A DNA stretch of 64,000 nucleotides, from positions 220,284-284,283 of the forward strand of contig NZ_AAWS01000008.1 in the NCBI RefSeq assembly GCF_000169175.1, in the 5' to 3' direction. The DNA is from Microscilla marina ATCC 23134. GTDB taxonomy: Bacteria > Bacteroidota > Bacteroidia > Cytophagales > Microscillaceae. Under the pieces are notes generated by a model. It was not told the DNA's origin, did not search any database, and was given only the letters and a program-made list of their open reading frames with translations. Made by a program: the position numbers and the translations under genes. Positions 25,631-35,000 of the stretch are shown one piece after another. How positions within the stretch are numbered: position 1 is the stretch's first letter; each line of letters opens with the position of its first letter.

Positions 25631-28015
25631 ATGGATATTCTCAAAGTGTTGAACCTGGCCGATACAGAGTTCATTAAAAAACTTAACCTAAGCCCCATTT
25701 TTTCGCAAAAAGAACTCAAAGCTTCTGACGCCATCAAAGAGCCTATTACCTATGCGTTGGCTCCTTTCAATATCGACACGCAGGAGTTCTCGCCCCTTAC
25801 TTTGGTTACCAGTATGAACCTCGAACACCAGATTCAACTGTTTAACAACCTGGCTGAAGATAAAGACGAGGATGGTATTGTAGGGACAAAGGATTTGGTG
25901 AAATTTGACCCCAACAGCCCCTTGCTTAAGTATAGTATAAACATTCAGGCAAATGCCGGAACCAGTACGGAGATTCAGGGCTTGAGCGTAGGGATAAAAA
26001 CAGGTACTCAAATCAAGCACTGCGCTTACCTCAAACACCAACCCAGTGCTACTGTAGAGGAGGCTATTTTAAAAGATGTGGCAAGCATGCCTTTTATTTT
26101 TTCGCTCGATAGGGTAAAAAAACTGCAGCCGGGCGAGGCATTGAGCTTTGAAGCTTATGGAGATTTTGGGGTAGATTTAAGCTTTAACCTTGCCGACTTG
26201 CTCATTGCGGGGGCTTCGGCTTTGCAAAAATACCTGGGCAACAATGAAGTGCTCAATTTAGACGTCCAGACAAATGGCAAAATGGGGGTAAAGTTCAGTG
26301 TAAAAGACAGTTTTCAGTTGGTGTTTGCCAAAACCAACGAAGGCAAGTACCATGTATTGGTAAAAAAAGCAAAAACTACCAATCAATCGCGCACACTAGG
26401 GTTCAATGTACAGTTGTCGTTTAAAAACCCTGGAAAAATCACCGAGCTGATCAACTCAAAAATAGCCCAGCTCATGACCGCCGCTACCAACCTGGCACCC
26501 GACCAACTCAAAACAGTAGAAAGCAAACTACAAAACATAGCCGATGGTTCGGTACCTTTTGATCAGCTCGGCGAACTGGAAAAACTCGCTATTCAGGCAC
26601 TGGCAAAACGCTTGAATATACCCAATATAGTAGAAGATGCGCTCAACAAAAGCCACGAATTGCTGAATAAACTAGCGACAGTAAAAAATAATTTGCAAGA
26701 AGACATTACCAAGTTGGCGAGCCAAAAGTTTAAGGCAGGTTTTACCTACGACTACTCCTACATATCTACCAAAGAGGTGTTGATAGAAGCCCTCATCAAT
26801 GACACTGCCCTGGCAGAGTCGCACAAAGGTTTGATACTCATGAGCACTCAGGGGCTGGTGGCAGCCTCGGCCAATAAAGACAATGTGCAAATACTTGATT
26901 ATGTAAACTCGGAGTCGGTAGAAAGAAACAAAAGCTGGGGTTTTGCCCTGGGAGTGGGTAATTTTAAAATAGGTGGCAGCGACAAGAGCACATTTGCCAA
27001 GAAAGTAACCACTCGCCTCAACAACGGACAGGAAGAAGAATTTGTGGTGTACCGTGGTGTAAGAGGCTATAACGAATATGGCAGCCTGGGCGGGTACAAC
27101 CAGAGTTGGTGGGGAGGCATGGATGCCCAAATGCCCCAACCTGCCGCAAACCCTACGGTAGATTTGTTTGACTATAGCCTGCATGTAGAGTATAACCATA
27201 CCGAAAAAAAACTCAAGGCTAAAGAGCGCGACACAGTAGCCGAGCTGTTGAACCTTGCAGGTACCTGGGGCATTATAAACAACGACCAACTCGATGCCCA
27301 AACTACACAATTGCTCCATCAACTTACAGCAAAAGGAGATGCTACCAATGTGCAATTCAACTTTGACCTGATGATTCCCCCAACGGCCTTTAGCGACATG
27401 AGGGCTACCTGGCTCTATTTGTTACAACAACGCCCTGAGGTACACCTTCAGGTGCTGGCCAACGCTTTTGCCAGTGTAATGCCTTACTCTCCTGACTATA
27501 CTTACCGCAAAGACCAACGCCTGAAGGTACAAGCTTACGGCAGTTTATGGAAACTGTACTTTGACAATGAAGGGTTTGGCAACGGGCAACCTACCGATTT
27601 TAGGTCGTATGCCAAAACTGCTGAAGCTACGCTTAAGAAAGTAGACAATGCCCTGGCGGCAGCAGAGGGGCGTTATGCCGAGCGCCTGGTGGGAGACAAT
27701 ATGTGGTTTGGTGGCATTATAAGAATGAACCCTGACTGTGGCAAACAAATGAATATACTGGTGACCGGAATGCGAAGTTTGCTTGAAAATATTCAGGCAA
27801 AATCGGTCAATTATGACCAAACTATTTCCAGGGCATTCCGAAAGATTACCCAAGGTTTTAGCCAGTCTTTTTATACCAAAGCGCTCGCTCCTTATTTTAT
27901 AAGTATGGCCAATAATAATCCCGTAATTTTGAATGATATGAAAGCAGCCCTCACCATTACATTTACTGACGGCGAGCAAAAAAATCAGACCCTGTTGATT
28001 CAAATGAAACTTTGA
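25631..28015 (+). CDS. Unrecognised 794-residue protein
   Basis: I do not recognise the family. There is no signal peptide or obvious membrane segment. The N-terminal third has a beta-rich pattern (SFEAYGDFGVDLSFNLAD, NGKMGVKFSVKDSFQLVF). A central helical stretch follows (about residues 270-380, LMTAATNLAPDQLKTVESKL), then mixed beta regions with YNEYGSLGGYNQSWWGGM and a helical C-terminal part. An acidic segment EDKDEDGIVGTKDLV near residue 80 resembles a single EF-hand-like calcium loop. It is followed by a terminator and then by the 349-residue gene, so a shared function is possible but unproven. Confidence 0.75.
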   Translation: MDILKVLNLADTEFIKKLNLSPIFSQKELKASDAIKEPITYALAPFNIDTQEFSPLTLVTSMNLEHQIQLFNNLAEDKDEDGIVGTKDLVKFDPNSPLLKYSINIQANAGTSTEIQGLSVGIKTGTQIKHCAYLKHQPSATVEEAILKDVASMPFIFSLDRVKKLQPGEALSFEAYGDFGVDLSFNLADLLIAGASALQKYLGNNEVLNLDVQTNGKMGVKFSVKDSFQLVFAKTNEGKYHVLVKKAKTTNQSRTLGFNVQLSFKNPGKITELINSKIAQLMTAATNLAPDQLKTVESKLQNIADGSVPFDQLGELEKLAIQALAKRLNIPNIVEDALNKSHELLNKLATVKNNLQEDITKLASQKFKAGFTYDYSYISTKEVLIEALINDTALAESHKGLILMSTQGLVAASANKDNVQILDYVNSESVERNKSWGFALGVGNFKIGGSDKSTFAKKVTTRLNNGQEEEFVVYRGVRGYNEYGSLGGYNQSWWGGMDAQMPQPAANPTVDLFDYSLHVEYNHTEKKLKAKERDTVAELLNLAGTWGIINNDQLDAQTTQLLHQLTAKGDATNVQFNFDLMIPPTAFSDMRATWLYLLQQRPEVHLQVLANAFASVMPYSPDYTYRKDQRLKVQAYGSLWKLYFDNEGFGNGQPTDFRSYAKTAEATLKKVDNALAAAEGRYAERLVGDNMWFGGIIRMNPDCGKQMNILVTGMRSLLENIQAKSVNYDQTISRAFRKITQGFSQSFYTKALAPYFISMANNNPVILNDMKAALTITFTDGEQKNQTLLIQMKL

Positions 28016-28036
28016 TGAAGTAGTGAATTTATATAC

Positions 28037-28074
28037 AAAACCTGAAAATAATCCCTTTGTTTTCAGGTTTTTTT
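28037..28074 (+). terminator. Terminator after the 794-residue gene
   Basis: AAAACCTGAAAA and TTTTCAGGTTTT form a perfect 12 bp stem followed by Ts, 21 bp past the stop codon. Confidence 0.85.
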
Positions 28075-28155
28075 CAAACTTAATACTAAATTATTTTTGC
28101 ATTTTCAAAATTTAATAAATTCATTACTTTTAAGCCAAAACGATAAAAAAATCTG

Positions 28156-29205
28156 ATGATAATCATTCCAGAATATGTGGCTATGCTCCAGGCGAATCCT
28201 TTTGATAAAACCCTGTTAAATAAGATTAAGTTTCAACTGATTGACGCCGAAAAACATAGTTGGGAAGGCAACAAAGACCAACACGCAGGCTTCCGCCAGG
28301 AAGTAACCCGCCAATTATACCAGCACTTTTCGAGCGATGACCGCCCCTTGATCATCACCCTACTACAAGAAGAAATCAAGAATTGTCATTTTTTGAAAAA
28401 CAGCAACGACAACCTTTGCCGCTTGTTGTTTATGTTGTATACCTTAAAAAATGCCGAAGATTTGCCCCTGATGTACGACGCTAAATTTAAACTGGGCTAC
28501 AACGCAACACTTAATATAGACATCAACCTACTGTTTGGCTTGGGCAATGAGGCGATTTTAGCCCATGACGAGTCGCTGCAGCGCTACCTCGACTACAATG
28601 AAATACTGGAAGCCGAGGTTTTTTATCAACAGCAAAAGAGTTCCTGGGACAAAGATCTTCAAGAAAAACCCGTGCCTGAGCAAATGTCTCCTGTGCAAGA
28701 AGAAGAGGACGAGCAACTGCGCTTCTTTTTTGATAAGGGGGATGTACTTACTTTTAAGTTTTCTGACCAAAAAATGGGAGGCTTGGTGGTGGCCGAGCGC
28801 TTCGAAACTTTCGACGATGCCGACTACATTGTATATCCTACCAACTTTCATGAGGCCACTCTCCAACCTCCGCTGGAAAACCTGCATATCTATGGCAGGC
28901 GTATCAAATCGCTTAACATGGGCAACCCTTTCGAGCAATCTATTAAAACCGCAGAAGATGGCAACTCCTTAGAAAAAAGCCATAAAACCATGTTGGTGAG
29001 CATTACTATAGCACATTCAGTACTGGCGCATTTTCAAGCCAGGCTTACCCCCATTGCGTCGTTGCCTCAGGTAGTATACAAAGGCACCCACCACCTGGCA
29101 CGGGTTACCAGTTGGGCAGAACTGGAAATGCACCTCAACAATTTGGTGCAGGGCAACTACCCTACCTTTGAGGTAGTAAACATTGACGGATTTTTACAAG
29201 ATTAA
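28156..29205 (+). CDS. Unrecognised 349-residue protein with a possible Imm26-like C-terminal part
   Basis: I do not recognise the N-terminal ~170 residues (helical, no signal peptide). The C-terminal part begins FFDKGDVLTFKFSDQKMGG, then LVVAERFETFDDADYIVYP. This outline (KGD start, a glycine-containing strand, then a strand with A-R/E) vaguely recalls small beta immunity domains such as Imm26, but the match is weak. A promoter-like TATTTTTG lies at 28092-28099. The gene ends 4 bp before the ATG of the small lipoprotein gene, so the two are probably co-transcribed. Confidence 0.7.
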   Translation: MIIIPEYVAMLQANPFDKTLLNKIKFQLIDAEKHSWEGNKDQHAGFRQEVTRQLYQHFSSDDRPLIITLLQEEIKNCHFLKNSNDNLCRLLFMLYTLKNAEDLPLMYDAKFKLGYNATLNIDINLLFGLGNEAILAHDESLQRYLDYNEILEAEVFYQQQKSSWDKDLQEKPVPEQMSPVQEEEDEQLRFFFDKGDVLTFKFSDQKMGGLVVAERFETFDDADYIVYPTNFHEATLQPPLENLHIYGRRIKSLNMGNPFEQSIKTAEDGNSLEKSHKTMLVSITIAHSVLAHFQARLTPIASLPQVVYKGTHHLARVTSWAELEMHLNNLVQGNYPTFEVVNIDGFLQD

Positions 29206-29209
29206 GCAA

Positions 29210-29554
29210 ATGCAAATGCTCCAAAAGGCACTCTTTTTATTACTAATAGGTGGGCTGTTTGCCTGTGAATGCCTGGAGACTACCCAAGGCATAGTGCTTG
29301 ACTATGCCTCTAAAACTCCCTTGGTAAAAGTACACATCTACCCTGTAAGGCGAGCACAACGGACACACCTCACCGATAGCTCAGGTAGGTTTGAAGTAAG
29401 CTTTGTTTCGGGGTTTTTTGAAAAAAACGGTTGCAAAAAAACAATGATGCTGGTCTTGTCAAAACCGGGGTATGACTCGCTTCGGGTAACCCTCAAAAAC
29501 CAACGTCCGGGTACTTTGCCCGACACGCTTTTCCTGCGTCGCCGCCAGGACTAA
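29210..29554 (+). CDS. Small lipoprotein with a carboxypeptidase-regulatory-like Ig domain
   Basis: 114 residues from the ATG at 29210, which places a classic lipoprotein signal first: hydrophobic LFLLLIGGLF followed by the lipobox ACE (Cys near residue 20). The mature part, ETTQGIVLDYASKTPLVKV then TDSSGRFEVSF, is a CarboxypepD_reg-like Ig fold common in Bacteroidota surface proteins, and ends PGTLPDTLFLRRRQD. It should be anchored in the outer membrane or periplasm. An earlier TTG at 29183 would overlap the upstream gene and spoil the signal peptide. Confidence 0.75.
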   Translation: MQMLQKALFLLLIGGLFACECLETTQGIVLDYASKTPLVKVHIYPVRRAQRTHLTDSSGRFEVSFVSGFFEKNGCKKTMMLVLSKPGYDSLRVTLKNQRPGTLPDTLFLRRRQD

Positions 29555-29934
29555 AAAAAACACCATAGATTGTCAAGCAGTAGCAAGTAGTCATCAGCTA
29601 CCAGTGGGCTTATTCAAAAATCACCAAATTTTGTTAGGGAAAACCATCGACTTAACACTTAAAAAAAATAAAATAAACATTTGAAAGCCAACACCTTGTA
29701 TTCTACCAGTCATTTTACTTAACTTTATATTAAACAATACTCCACAGTGATTTTGGTCAAAGTTGGTTGATGATTAACTTTGTTGAGCACCGATATACAT
29801 CGGTATCTAAGGACTTGTCGCTTGAAGCTTGCCCCTGCAGGCGCTATCGACTAAATACTATGGACTGCAAACACCAAAAACAACGCTGGCTTATACTTTA
29901 TAAGTGCCAAAAATTGTAACCTTAGCTTATAGCA
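29555..29934. other. Intergenic region before the McrB-like gene
   Basis: 380 bp without a gene. It contains a family A repeat at about 29780-29860 (gagcaccgatatacatcggt and ctaaggacttgtcgcttgaa). The rest is AT-rich with no clear promoter. Confidence 0.6.
29780..29860 (+). repeat. Interspersed repeat family A
   Basis: A well-preserved copy: caccgatatacatcggtatc, then taaggacttg and tcgcttgaagcttgcccctg. The centre CCGATATACATCGG is a near-perfect palindrome. It lies in the leader of the McrB-like gene. Confidence 0.8.
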
Positions 29935-31236
29935 ATGACTGAAAAAAAATACCCTTTGCAAACACCTGAAAGCTCTCAAGCAGAAGAGGCACCCACCCAC
30001 TATCACCTCACCACAAGAAACCATCTGTACCCCAAAAATATGATCTTGTATGGTCCTCCGGGTACAGGTAAAACCTACCAAACAGTGAACTATGCATTGG
30101 CAATGATTGAGAACAAAAGCTTAGAGGAGCTGGCAGAGGAACCCAGGGCTGACCTTATCAAAAGGTTCAATGCGTATAAAGAAAAACTTCAGATTGCTTT
30201 CATTACTTTTCACCAAAGCTATAGCTACGAAGATTTTATTCAGGGCTTGCGCCCTAATACCAATATGGGTACCCTGCACTTTGAACGCCGCGATGGTATT
30301 TTTAAACGTATGGCAGACCGTGCCCGCAAAAACTTTGACACCTTTAGTCAGCAACAGGTGTTTAAGAAAAGATTTGAAGACTTGCTCAATGAGCTACTCA
30401 TTAAAAACATAGATCCCGAAACAGAGGAAATTGAAGTGTACCTCGATAGTTCACACCGCATTTATCAGTCTATTATCATTTTTGAGATGACCGACACCAC
30501 GTTGTTTTACAAGCGACGCACCAAACGCGACATTATCAAAAATGAGTCTAAGGAGATGAATATCGACACCTTGAAAAATATTTATGAAGATGTCACTTTT
30601 GTAAAAGACGCCATCAATCAAAAATATTATGAAGCAGTGGTACAAGCAGTAAGGCAATATGAAGAAAACCACAAACCAGAAAAGAGCCTGCAACAACTCC
30701 AGAACTACGTGGTGATTATAGATGAAATTAACCGGGCGAATATTTCACGGGTATTTGGCGAACTCATTACCTTGATAGAATCCGACAAACGTTATGGCTC
30801 AGACAATGGTTTATCGGTTACCTTGCCTTCCGGCGAAAACTTTACCGTACCCGCCAACTTGTATATTTTGGGCACGATGAACACTGCCGATCGCTCTATT
30901 GCCTTGATTGACACAGCTTTGCGCCGAAGGTTTGTGTTTGAAGCCATCTATCCTGATGCTTCTCTGATAGCAGACAAAGAAGTGAAGAAGGTATTCAAAG
31001 ATTTGAACGAAAAAATTTTACAAGAAAAAAACTCCCCTGATTACCTGATAGGGCAGGCTTTTTTTATAGGCAAGGCAATGGAAGATTTGCCGCAGGTGTT
31101 CAATTATCAATTGATCCCTCTCTTGCTGGAGTACTTCCCCAACCGTCGTGATACCGTCTTACGTATTTTGCAAGATATGGCACTGCCTGTAGAGGAGGTA
31201 AATTACCAAATAAGGTATAAAGAGGCCACCGACTGA
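29935..31236 (+). CDS. McrB-like AAA+ NTPase, orphan
   Basis: 433 residues. The AAA+ core matches McrB-type GTPases: Walker A YGPPGTGKT at residues 39-47, Walker B VVIIDEINRANISR near residue 260, the signature MNTADRS near 315, and LIDTALRRRFVFE. McrB assembles rings that drive the McrC nuclease to cut modified DNA (family knowledge). Here the usual N-terminal DNA-recognition domain is absent; the ATPase begins almost at once. No mcrC follows, and the next gene is a histidine kinase. It may work with a partner encoded elsewhere, or have another role. An insert of about 90 residues (EIEVYLDSSHRIYQ and following) separates the Walker motifs. Confidence 0.85.
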   Translation: MTEKKYPLQTPESSQAEEAPTHYHLTTRNHLYPKNMILYGPPGTGKTYQTVNYALAMIENKSLEELAEEPRADLIKRFNAYKEKLQIAFITFHQSYSYEDFIQGLRPNTNMGTLHFERRDGIFKRMADRARKNFDTFSQQQVFKKRFEDLLNELLIKNIDPETEEIEVYLDSSHRIYQSIIIFEMTDTTLFYKRRTKRDIIKNESKEMNIDTLKNIYEDVTFVKDAINQKYYEAVVQAVRQYEENHKPEKSLQQLQNYVVIIDEINRANISRVFGELITLIESDKRYGSDNGLSVTLPSGENFTVPANLYILGTMNTADRSIALIDTALRRRFVFEAIYPDASLIADKEVKKVFKDLNEKILQEKNSPDYLIGQAFFIGKAMEDLPQVFNYQLIPLLLEYFPNRRDTVLRILQDMALPVEEVNYQIRYKEATD

Positions 31237-31375
31237 TTTTAATCATTTATTCAAGAATGGCGAAAACAACTGATTTGTATAAAAAATAAAGCCTTTGGTA
31301 GAAAAAAAAAGCAAGTCAGTAAGGAATAGAGTATCTTTTGGGTATCTCAATGATGATGCAACAACCTTAAATACA

Positions 31376-32461
31376 ATGGAGGAGAATAATTTTTCGGATA
31401 AACTAAACCGCTACTTTTATACATTTTTTAGTGACAAATATCGCATTACCCATCATTTTTTGTTTTGGATTGCTTATTTGCTGTTCCACCCTATCTTTTT
31501 GTTTGATTTAGACAATTTTGCCCAAAGTTTTTCGGAGTCTAACCTGTCGAATGAATTGCCCTGGCTTTTGTTACACGTAGCTATAGACGTGGCCATGGTA
31601 TATACCAACTTGTATGTGTTGGTGCCTACCTTTTTGATGAGAGGGCAAGTGTTGCAATACCTTATTTTTTCGGCTTTGTTTATTGGCATCAACGATTTGG
31701 CCACCTACCTTGCCACTTGGCTGGATTTTACCCGTGAAGGGGACATTACCTTTGTCACTCACTCACACTCGGCTTATTATATTATCAATATTTTGTTTTT
31801 GGGCACGGCGGTATCACTTAAGTTTTTTAAGACCTGGATCAAAAACCAACAAGAAATAAGGCATCTGGAGCGTGCCAACCTAGAGACAGAGCTTGATTTT
31901 TTGAAAACGCAGATCAACCCTCATTTTTTATTCAATACCCTCAACAATATTTATGTGCTTACCCGTATCGATGCCGAACGAGCGTCTAAGAGCTTGCTTA
32001 TGTTGTCAGACCTGATGCGTTATCAACTATACGATTGCTCAAAAAAACAAGTGGCATTGAAAGATGAAATTACTTACATCAATAATTTGCTAGACCTGGA
32101 AAAAATAAGAAAAACCAACGCAAATATAGATTTTAAAGTCAATGGAAAAGTAAATGGGCAGATGCTTTCTCCGTTTATTTTTGTACCTTTCGTAGAAAAT
32201 GCCGTCAAACATGGGTTAAATGTGGCAAGCAATCCGTACATCCATATAGAAATGAATGTGCACAAAGAAGAAGAAGCCCTCGATTTTGTGATTGTAAACT
32301 CTAAAAAGCCACAACCAAGCAACCAGCCCAAAGACCCTAACAGTGGCATTGGATTGGTCAATGTGCGTAGAAGGTTAGAACTGCTTTACCCTGGTAAACA
32401 CGAGTTAGACATTCAAAACGACGAAACCGTTTTTAAAGTGACTTTAAAATTGAAATTATGA
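31376..32461 (+). CDS. LytS-type sensor histidine kinase
   Basis: 361 residues from the ATG at 31376; an in-frame TTG at 31295 would add a charged N-terminus and is less likely. Four membrane segments (near HFLFWIAYLLFHPIFLF, LLLHVAIDVAMVYTNLYVL, YLIFSALFIGINDLATYL and YYIINILFLGTAVSL) form the input domain. The His_kinase module follows: phospho-acceptor H183 in QINPHFLFNTLNN, N-box VPFVENAVKHG, and G-box SGIGLVNVRRRLELL. Its last 4 bp overlap the response regulator start (ATGA), so the two are translationally coupled and form a two-component system. The signal is unknown. Confidence 0.92.
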   Translation: MEENNFSDKLNRYFYTFFSDKYRITHHFLFWIAYLLFHPIFLFDLDNFAQSFSESNLSNELPWLLLHVAIDVAMVYTNLYVLVPTFLMRGQVLQYLIFSALFIGINDLATYLATWLDFTREGDITFVTHSHSAYYIINILFLGTAVSLKFFKTWIKNQQEIRHLERANLETELDFLKTQINPHFLFNTLNNIYVLTRIDAERASKSLLMLSDLMRYQLYDCSKKQVALKDEITYINNLLDLEKIRKTNANIDFKVNGKVNGQMLSPFIFVPFVENAVKHGLNVASNPYIHIEMNVHKEEEALDFVIVNSKKPQPSNQPKDPNSGIGLVNVRRRLELLYPGKHELDIQNDETVFKVTLKLKL

Positions 32462-33234
32462 ATTGTATTATTGTAGATGATGAACCGCTGGCACGGGAAG
32501 GAATGAAGTTGAACATACAAGAGTTGCCTTCGCTTCAGCTGATAGGCTCTTTTGAGAATGCGATGCAAGCCAATGATTTTTTATCTAAAAATGAGGTAGA
32601 CCTCATGTTTTTAGACATTCAAATGCCTGAAGTCACCGGGTTGGATTTTCTGAAAACCCTGAACCTCAAAAAACCTCCCTTTGTGATCTTAACTACGGCT
32701 TATCCACAGTTTGCCCTGGAAGGCTACGCCCTCGATGTGATAGACTATCTGGTAAAACCCATTTCTATGGATAGATTTATCAAAGCGGTAAACAAGGTAG
32801 ATTATTATTACAAACTAAGAGAACAAGCCAGTACTGATACTACTCCTGCTGCTGCCAATACTGACAAAACCTCTGACTCTCCGGTAGGTTCTGACAATGC
32901 CGATATAGAAGACTATATTTTTATACGTGCCGACCGAAAATACATGAAGGTGTTTTTTCGCGAAATAAACTATGTGGAGGGGCTCAAAGATTACGTGATT
33001 GTGTATACCGATACCCAAAAAATAGTAACGGCAATGAACATCAAAACCATTGAAGGGCAATTGCCTTCTAACCTTTTTATAAGGGTGAGCAAGTCTTACA
33101 TTATCAACATGCAGCACATCAAAGCAGTAGATAACAACTTTGTGACTATTAAAGAAAAAGAGGTGCCTATTGGTAAAGCGTTCAAAGACAACTTTTTGAA
33201 TAATATTGTAAACAAACGTGTGCTGAAAAGATAG
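32458..33234 (+). CDS. LytTR response regulator
   Basis: 258 residues. The receiver domain (1-120) has the acidic pocket DDE at residues 7-9 and phospho-acceptor D53 in LMFLDIQMP, with TTAY and KP (YLVKPIS) completing the site. A serine/threonine/alanine-rich linker (STDTTPAAANTDKTSD) leads to a LytTR DNA-binding domain: IFIRADRKYMKVFFREINYVE, RVSKSYIINMQHIKAV. It pairs with the overlapping LytS-type kinase. LytTR proteins bind paired direct repeats; none was identified here. Confidence 0.94.
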   Translation: MNCIIVDDEPLAREGMKLNIQELPSLQLIGSFENAMQANDFLSKNEVDLMFLDIQMPEVTGLDFLKTLNLKKPPFVILTTAYPQFALEGYALDVIDYLVKPISMDRFIKAVNKVDYYYKLREQASTDTTPAAANTDKTSDSPVGSDNADIEDYIFIRADRKYMKVFFREINYVEGLKDYVIVYTDTQKIVTAMNIKTIEGQLPSNLFIRVSKSYIINMQHIKAVDNNFVTIKEKEVPIGKAFKDNFLNNIVNKRVLKR

Positions 33235-33249
33235 AAGTAAAACAATACT

Positions 33250-33282
33250 ATACCTGGCAGGTTTTAAAAACCTGCCAGGTAT
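33250..33282. repeat. Near-perfect palindrome after the LytTR gene
   Basis: ATACCTGGCAGGTTTT and its exact complement are separated by a single base. It could stop transcription but has no T-run after it. Palindromes with CCTGGCAGG arms are known as dispersed repeats in this phylum (general knowledge), so it may be one of those. Confidence 0.65.
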
Positions 33283-33495
33283 AAAAATAGATTAAATGCT
33301 GCGGACTCCCCCCTGCCTCGAATGATTACCACTCTTTTAATCCCCCTACGTATGGCAATAATCATCTAATTGTTCAAAAAAATATTGACGCTTTCAAAAA
33401 CTAATCTCCCTGTTGAATTGTTTTTATTAGATAGTGTACCAAGCAACGCTTGTGCATTACAACCACATTAACTATATCACTAAACCAAAAAGCAT

Positions 33496-34461
33496 ATGAT
33501 CAAAACTCACGAATTATCACAAGGTAAAATGCCCGTATTAGGATTGGGCACCTGGAACTCTCAACCAGGAGAAGTATACAATGCAGTAAAAGAAGCTGTA
33601 AAAATGGGATACCGCCATATAGACTGTGCCTCTATTTATCAAAACGAAGAAGAAATAGGCAAGGCGTTGAGCGAATTGTTTGCCGAAGGCGTCGTAAAGC
33701 GTGAAGATTTATGGATCACGTCGAAGCTTTGGAACAATGCCCACGCACCCGATGATGTACAACTCGCCCTGGAAAAGACCTTGAAAGATCTTCGGCTTGG
33801 TTACCTGGACTTGTACCTGATACATTGGCCTGTGCCGATCAAAAAAGACATTGTGATGCCCAATACACCAGCCGATTTTGTAAAACCAGATGATTTGTCG
33901 CTAACCAGCACCTGGCAAGCAATGGAGCAACTGGTAGACAAAAACCTGGTACGCAATATTGGGGTAAGTAATTTTAATGTTGAGCGTTTGCAAACCCTGC
34001 TCGACCACGGAAATATAAAGCCTGCGGTCAATCAAATAGAGCTTCACCCTTATTTGCAGCAACCAGCAATGCTTGACTTTTGCCAGCAAGCCGGTATTTA
34101 CCTGACTGCTTATTCGCCACTGGGCTCTAAAGGTCGCCCGGATGGAATGAAGGCAGCCGATGAACCTGTGTTGCTCGAAGATGGTACCATAGGTGCTATA
34201 GCTCAACAACACGGCGCTACTCCAGCGCAAGTGCTCATTGCCTGGGCAATTCAACGGGAAACGATGGTCATACCCAAGTCGGTAAACCCTGCCCGAATGA
34301 AACAAAACCTGGAAGCGGCTTCATTGACATTGACCCAAAAAGACATGCAAGAAATTGCTACGCTTGACCGTCATCGTCGCTATGTAGACGGCACATTCTG
34401 GACTACCCAAGGCAGTCCACATACTTTGGAAAACCTTTGGGGTGAACCCGTAGCACAATAA
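33496..34461 (+). CDS. Aldo/keto reductase
   Basis: 321 residues. An NADPH-dependent (alpha/beta)8-barrel oxidoreductase acting on aldehydes or ketones. The catalytic tetrad is visible: D43 and Y48 (HIDCASIYQNE), K77 (ITSKLWN) and H110 (LYLIHWP). The NADP-binding end is seen at AIQRETMVIPKSVNPARMKQN. It resembles the AKR1/AKR5 group of aldehyde reductases; substrate is not deducible. It is flanked by a palindrome upstream and a terminator downstream, so it is probably monocistronic. Confidence 0.93.
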   Translation: MIKTHELSQGKMPVLGLGTWNSQPGEVYNAVKEAVKMGYRHIDCASIYQNEEEIGKALSELFAEGVVKREDLWITSKLWNNAHAPDDVQLALEKTLKDLRLGYLDLYLIHWPVPIKKDIVMPNTPADFVKPDDLSLTSTWQAMEQLVDKNLVRNIGVSNFNVERLQTLLDHGNIKPAVNQIELHPYLQQPAMLDFCQQAGIYLTAYSPLGSKGRPDGMKAADEPVLLEDGTIGAIAQQHGATPAQVLIAWAIQRETMVIPKSVNPARMKQNLEAASLTLTQKDMQEIATLDRHRRYVDGTFWTTQGSPHTLENLWGEPVAQ

Positions 34462-34482
34462 AGTAAATACAACACCTAAAAA

Positions 34483-34517
34483 AAAGCCTGCCCGTTTTGT
34501 TGGCGGGCTTTCTTTTA
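34483..34517 (+). terminator. Terminator after the aldo/keto reductase
   Basis: AAAGCCTGCC and GGCGGGCTTT form a 10 bp stem (one T-G wobble) around cgttttgtt, followed by CTTTTAA. It lies 21 bp past the stop. Confidence 0.8.
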
Positions 34518-35000
34518 ATAAAGAGCCGCGCGCAACTGAAAATCAGAAGCAACATTTGGTCTCCAATACAAGCAAATAAAAAATAGTTTTTACGAAATCG
34601 TTCAACCGTAGCAATCCCTTTTTCGTAGATATATTGCAAGGTTTTTGTGGCAATGAGTCGCAAAACACCACGCTACCCTTTTTTAACCAACTTACTGCTC
34701 TCTTCCACAATAAGGAATAGTACCAAAATAAATTTACATTTTTAACGTCATCTTTTGTTAAACTATAGAACTTTATTTTTATACCATTCCTAAGCTTATC
34801 TTCTCAAAAAAATCAAGAACAAAAGTTACGTAGTTTCTTTCAAATACCGGTATTTGAATGTTTTTTAGGGCTTTGTCATGCTGAATGTAAAAACAGGATT
34901 TTAATCATTTTTACCTACAAGTACTGCCGCTTCGTCAAGAGGATATATTTAATTATGCCTCGGTGCTTAAGATACAACTATGGCTTGATTAGTATAAACT
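34518..35000. other. Intergenic region before the TonB-dependent receptor
   Basis: 483 bp, AT-rich, with no gene. No recognisable repeat of families A-C. A promoter for the receptor should be near 34940-34990, but no clean TAnnTTTG is visible. Confidence 0.5.

Noticed and set aside
33250..33282. Palindrome as an intrinsic terminator of the LytTR gene
   Set aside because: There is no T-run on the forward side; I list it only as a repeat.
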